Shown here piece after piece: positions 9,174 to 10,183 of a stretch of DNA of 10,183 bases; the stretch's first letter is position 1, and each line of letters opens with the position of its first letter. Source of the DNA: Pseudomonadota bacterium (lineage in GTDB: Bacteria; Desulfobacterota; Desulfovibrionia; Desulfovibrionales; Desulfovibrionaceae). The DNA is taken from contig JAEXRD010000019.1 in assembly GCA_023438245.1 (NCBI GenBank), forward strand, positions 1-10,183, given 5' to 3'. Below the pieces are notes generated by a model. That model ran no database searches and had not been told where the DNA came from. It worked only from the letters and a program-made list of their open reading frames with translations. The position numbers were made by a program, and so were the translations under genes.

Positions 9174-9261
9174 GGGCGGCTCCTTGGGGCTTGGCGCGCC
9201 GGGAAGTGAGGTCGCGCTCCAGGCCAAGGACTTAGCCCACGCCGCACCGGGCGGGTGGCTC

Positions 9262-9294
9262 CACGGTGAATGTTCCGTGACAGCTCCATGACAC
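9262..9294 (-). promoter_or_regulatory. Three 11-base-period repeats resembling a PhoB box, upstream of the chemoreceptor
   Basis: Read on the minus strand, three 7-base units at exactly 11-base spacing are GTGTCAT, CTGTCAC and CATTCAC, separated by GGAG and GGAA. The Pho-box pattern is CTGTCA(T/C) repeated every 11 bases; units 1 and 2 match 6 and 7 of 7. The 4-base spacers are less AT-rich than in E. coli. No good -10 lies at the usual short distance, so the site could act from afar or be coincidental. The same DNA also contains CACGG, 8 bases, CCGTG as an inverted repeat. Confidence 0.35.
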
Positions 9295-9349
9295 CGCGAA
9301 GGATTCCCAGCAGCGTGTTCCCGCAAGCCCGCCCCAAGATGTCCCGGCC

Positions 9350-9371
9350 CCGTCACACTGCGGTCATGCAC
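9350..9371 (+). promoter_or_regulatory. Two 11-base-period Pho-box-like repeats upstream of the DksA-like gene
   Basis: On the plus strand CCGTCAC (9350-9356), ACTG, CGGTCAT (9361-9367), GCAC gives two units that each match CTGTCA(T/C) at six of seven positions with exact 11-base period. A weak -10-like TATGGT lies at 9389-9394, about 21 bases beyond. This is a second, independently placed set in the same divergent gap. Confidence 0.3.
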
Positions 9372-9452
9372 GCCCGGCCCGGCCCGGCTATGGTGCGCTC
9401 AACGGCATTCTGAACCTCCAACCCTTGAGCGACGAGGCTGACGGAGTTCCCC

Positions 9453-9797
9453 ATGCACGAGCACCTGAAGAATCTGCTGTTGCAGGCCCTGGCCGCCTGC
9501 ACCCCCGCCCCCCAGGCCGAAGACGACCAGCCGCGCCTGGACCCCTGCGCCGACGAAAACGAGTTCGCCTCCCGCGTGGCGGAGCTCGGCGTTTCCCTGA
9601 GCCTGCGCGGCCGCATGCAGCAGCGCCGCCGCCAGGTGGAGGAGGCCCTGCGCCGCCTGGACCTGGGCGGCTACGGCCTGTGCGAGGACTGCGGCGACGA
9701 GATCGGCGCCGCGCGGCTCATGGCCAACCCGGTGGCCACGCTGTGCGTGCACTGCCAGGCCGACATGGAGCGCGCCGCGCTCATGCGCTGCGCCTGA
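9453..9797 (+). CDS. DksA/TraR-type C4 zinc-finger protein
   Basis: A 114-residue protein with the DksA/TraR layout: helical N-terminal part about 1-70 then a C-terminal C4 zinc finger. The finger is LGGYGLCEDCGDEIGAARLM, with C77 and C80, and TLCVHC, with C98 and C101, close to the DksA finger (FGYCESCG...LCIDC). DksA binds RNA polymerase through its secondary channel and works with ppGpp; this family member is shorter than E. coli DksA (about 150). The region that would form the coiled-coil tip reads DPCADENEF (30-38), not the canonical DxxDxA spacing, so classical DksA activity is uncertain. Start: ATG 9453 with GGAG at 9443-9446, 6 bases upstream. It is divergent from the chemoreceptor. 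It lies upstream of a sigma-54 promoter in the same direction, but the next gene appears separately driven. A regulatory role in transcription is inferred from family only. Confidence 0.85.
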   Translation: MHEHLKNLLLQALAACTPAPQAEDDQPRLDPCADENEFASRVAELGVSLSLRGRMQQRRRQVEEALRRLDLGGYGLCEDCGDEIGAARLMANPVATLCVHCQADMERAALMRCA

Positions 9798-9828
9798 GTC
9801 CTGCCCGCCGGACGGAATCCACGAATCC

Positions 9829-9866
9829 GGACGACGTTTTTGTCGTTGGCGACACTTTTGTCGTCC
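9829..9866. promoter_or_regulatory. Nested 38-base dyad, candidate enhancer (activator site) for the sigma-54 promoter
   Basis: Outer arms GGACGAC (9829-9835) and GTCGTCC (9860-9866) and inner arms TGTCG (9841-9845) and CGACA (9850-9854) share one centre at 9847.5. The tetranucleotide CGAC or its complement GTCG recurs at 9832, 9842, 9850 and 9860, that is every 10, 8 and 10 bases, close to a helical turn. The centre lies about 85 bases upstream of the -24 element, the usual range for a bacterial enhancer-binding-protein site. It is not a NifA box: the inner TGT and ACA are 8, not 10, bases apart. As RNA it could fold, but no T-run follows, so it is a poor terminator for the zinc-finger gene. 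Confidence 0.55.
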
Positions 9867-9930
9867 ATTTTGGTGCGGACCGAAGCCTTCCGCATCTGCA
9901 TATTCAATGGTTTTCGATAATTGCATCGTG

Positions 9931-9945
9931 TGGCCCGATTATTGC
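9931..9945 (+). promoter_or_regulatory. Sigma-54 (RpoN) -24/-12 promoter
   Basis: TGGCCCG (9931-9937), four bases, TTGC (9942-9945). It matches the consensus TGGCACG-N4-TTGC at 10 of 11 fixed positions, with the invariant GG (9932-9933) and GC (9944-9945) exactly 10 bases apart. Transcription would start near 9957, 24 bases before the ATG at 9981. AT-rich sequence (9898-9926) lies between this and the upstream dyad, where DNA bending would be expected, though I see only a poor IHF match. Confidence 0.75.
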
Positions 9946-9980
9946 CTTGGACACGTCATTCCCCTGCCAGGAGGCCTGAC

Positions 9981-10160
9981 ATGACCACGACCCCGACCCC
10001 CCTTGCCGCCCCCGCATCCCCCCCGCACGCTTCCGCGCACGTGTGCCTGCTGTACACCCTGCTGCGCCACGGTCGCGGCCTGTCCCACGAGGAGGCCACC
10101 CGCCGCATCGACGACACCATTGGCGCGGCGCTTGGCCGAGTTCCCGCCCAGGCCTGCTAG
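9981..10160 (+). CDS. Small protein of unknown function under a sigma-54 promoter
   Basis: I do not recognise this 59-residue protein. The N-terminal 20 residues are Thr/Pro/Ala-rich and probably disordered (PTPLAAPASPP); the rest, about 20-52, looks helical: HVCLLYTLLRHGRGLSHEEA, then RRIDDTIGAAL. There is no membrane span, signal peptide or metal-binding array; two cysteines (C22 and the last residue, C59) could form a disulfide. Evidence that it is real: an AGGAGG ribosome site at 9969-9974, 6 bases before the ATG, and an enhancer-dependent promoter ending just upstream. A longer reading starting at 9921 is rejected because it overlaps the -24/-12 element. By position it might be a stress or nitrogen/redox-responsive regulator or an adaptor, but nothing in the sequence shows this. 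Confidence 0.7.
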   Translation: MTTTPTPLAAPASPPHASAHVCLLYTLLRHGRGLSHEEATRRIDDTIGAALGRVPAQAC

Positions 10161-10163
10161 CAA

Positions 10164-10183
10164 AAGAAAAGGCGGCTCCCCCC
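10164..10183 (+). terminator. Possible left arm of a terminator, cut by the window end
   Basis: After the stop codon the sequence reads AAAAG then AAAAGGCGGCTCCCCCC to the end. An A-run followed by a GC-rich arm is the usual left half of a bidirectional hairpin terminator. The right arm and T-run are outside the window, so this is inference. Confidence 0.3.

Noticed and set aside
7611..9209. Plus-strand frame (532 codons) opposite the chemoreceptor
   Set aside because: Antisense low-complexity composition; the minus strand encodes a canonical signalling hairpin.
9270..9290. Sigma-54 promoter for the chemoreceptor on the minus strand
   Set aside because: TGTCACG resembles the -24 element but lacks the GG, and no GC lies at the -12 distance.
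9841..9854. NifA upstream activator site
   Set aside because: NifA boxes are TGT-N10-ACA. Here TGT and ACA are only 8 bases apart.
9898..9926. IHF binding site between the dyad and the sigma-54 promoter
   Set aside because: The AT-rich stretch is suggestive, but the best alignment to WATCAA-N4-TTR has two mismatches, so I do not annotate it.

Overview
The window looks like a stretch of chromosome from a very GC-rich, sensory-rich Gram-negative bacterium. The mix of a periplasmic-binding-protein/c-di-GMP sensor pair, a short NADP-type malic enzyme, a DksA/TraR-like zinc-finger protein and a sigma-54 promoter would suit a Desulfovibrio-like Desulfobacterota member. That assignment is inference; no rRNA or other phylogenetic marker is present. 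I see no insertion sequence, integrase, tRNA or CRISPR array. The exceptions to the high GC content are mainly the promoter-like gaps.

Layout. Positions 1-197 hold no convincing gene. A leftward block follows: trmJ-like tRNA methyltransferase (4619-5377), a LivK-type periplasmic binding protein (3197-4546) and a large membrane sensor with Cache-like, HAMP, PAS, PAS, GGDEF and EAL domains (198-3206). The last two overlap by 10 bases and are probably translationally coupled. With no ABC permease or ATPase genes nearby, they read as a ligand-sensing pair that adjusts cyclic-di-GMP. A divergent gap carries a plausible sigma-70 promoter for malic enzyme (5520-6836, rightward), which ends at a strong intrinsic terminator. 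A GNAT acetyltransferase (6904-7383) follows at once and converges on a methyl-accepting chemotaxis protein (7380-9173, leftward); their stop codons share one CTAG.

The gap 9174-9452 separates the chemotaxis receptor from a rightward DksA/TraR-type C4 zinc-finger gene (9453-9797). It contains two sets of 11-base-periodic repeats resembling PhoB boxes. Next comes the most distinctive regulatory region: a 38-base nested dyad (9829-9866), an AT-rich stretch and a well-matched sigma-54 -24/-12 promoter (9931-9945), placed before a 59-residue protein I do not recognise (9981-10160). The window ends in what may be the left arm of a terminator.

The window is mostly ordinary housekeeping and signalling genes. 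The two places most worth following up are the binding-protein/c-di-GMP sensor pair and the small gene with enhancer-dependent promoter architecture.
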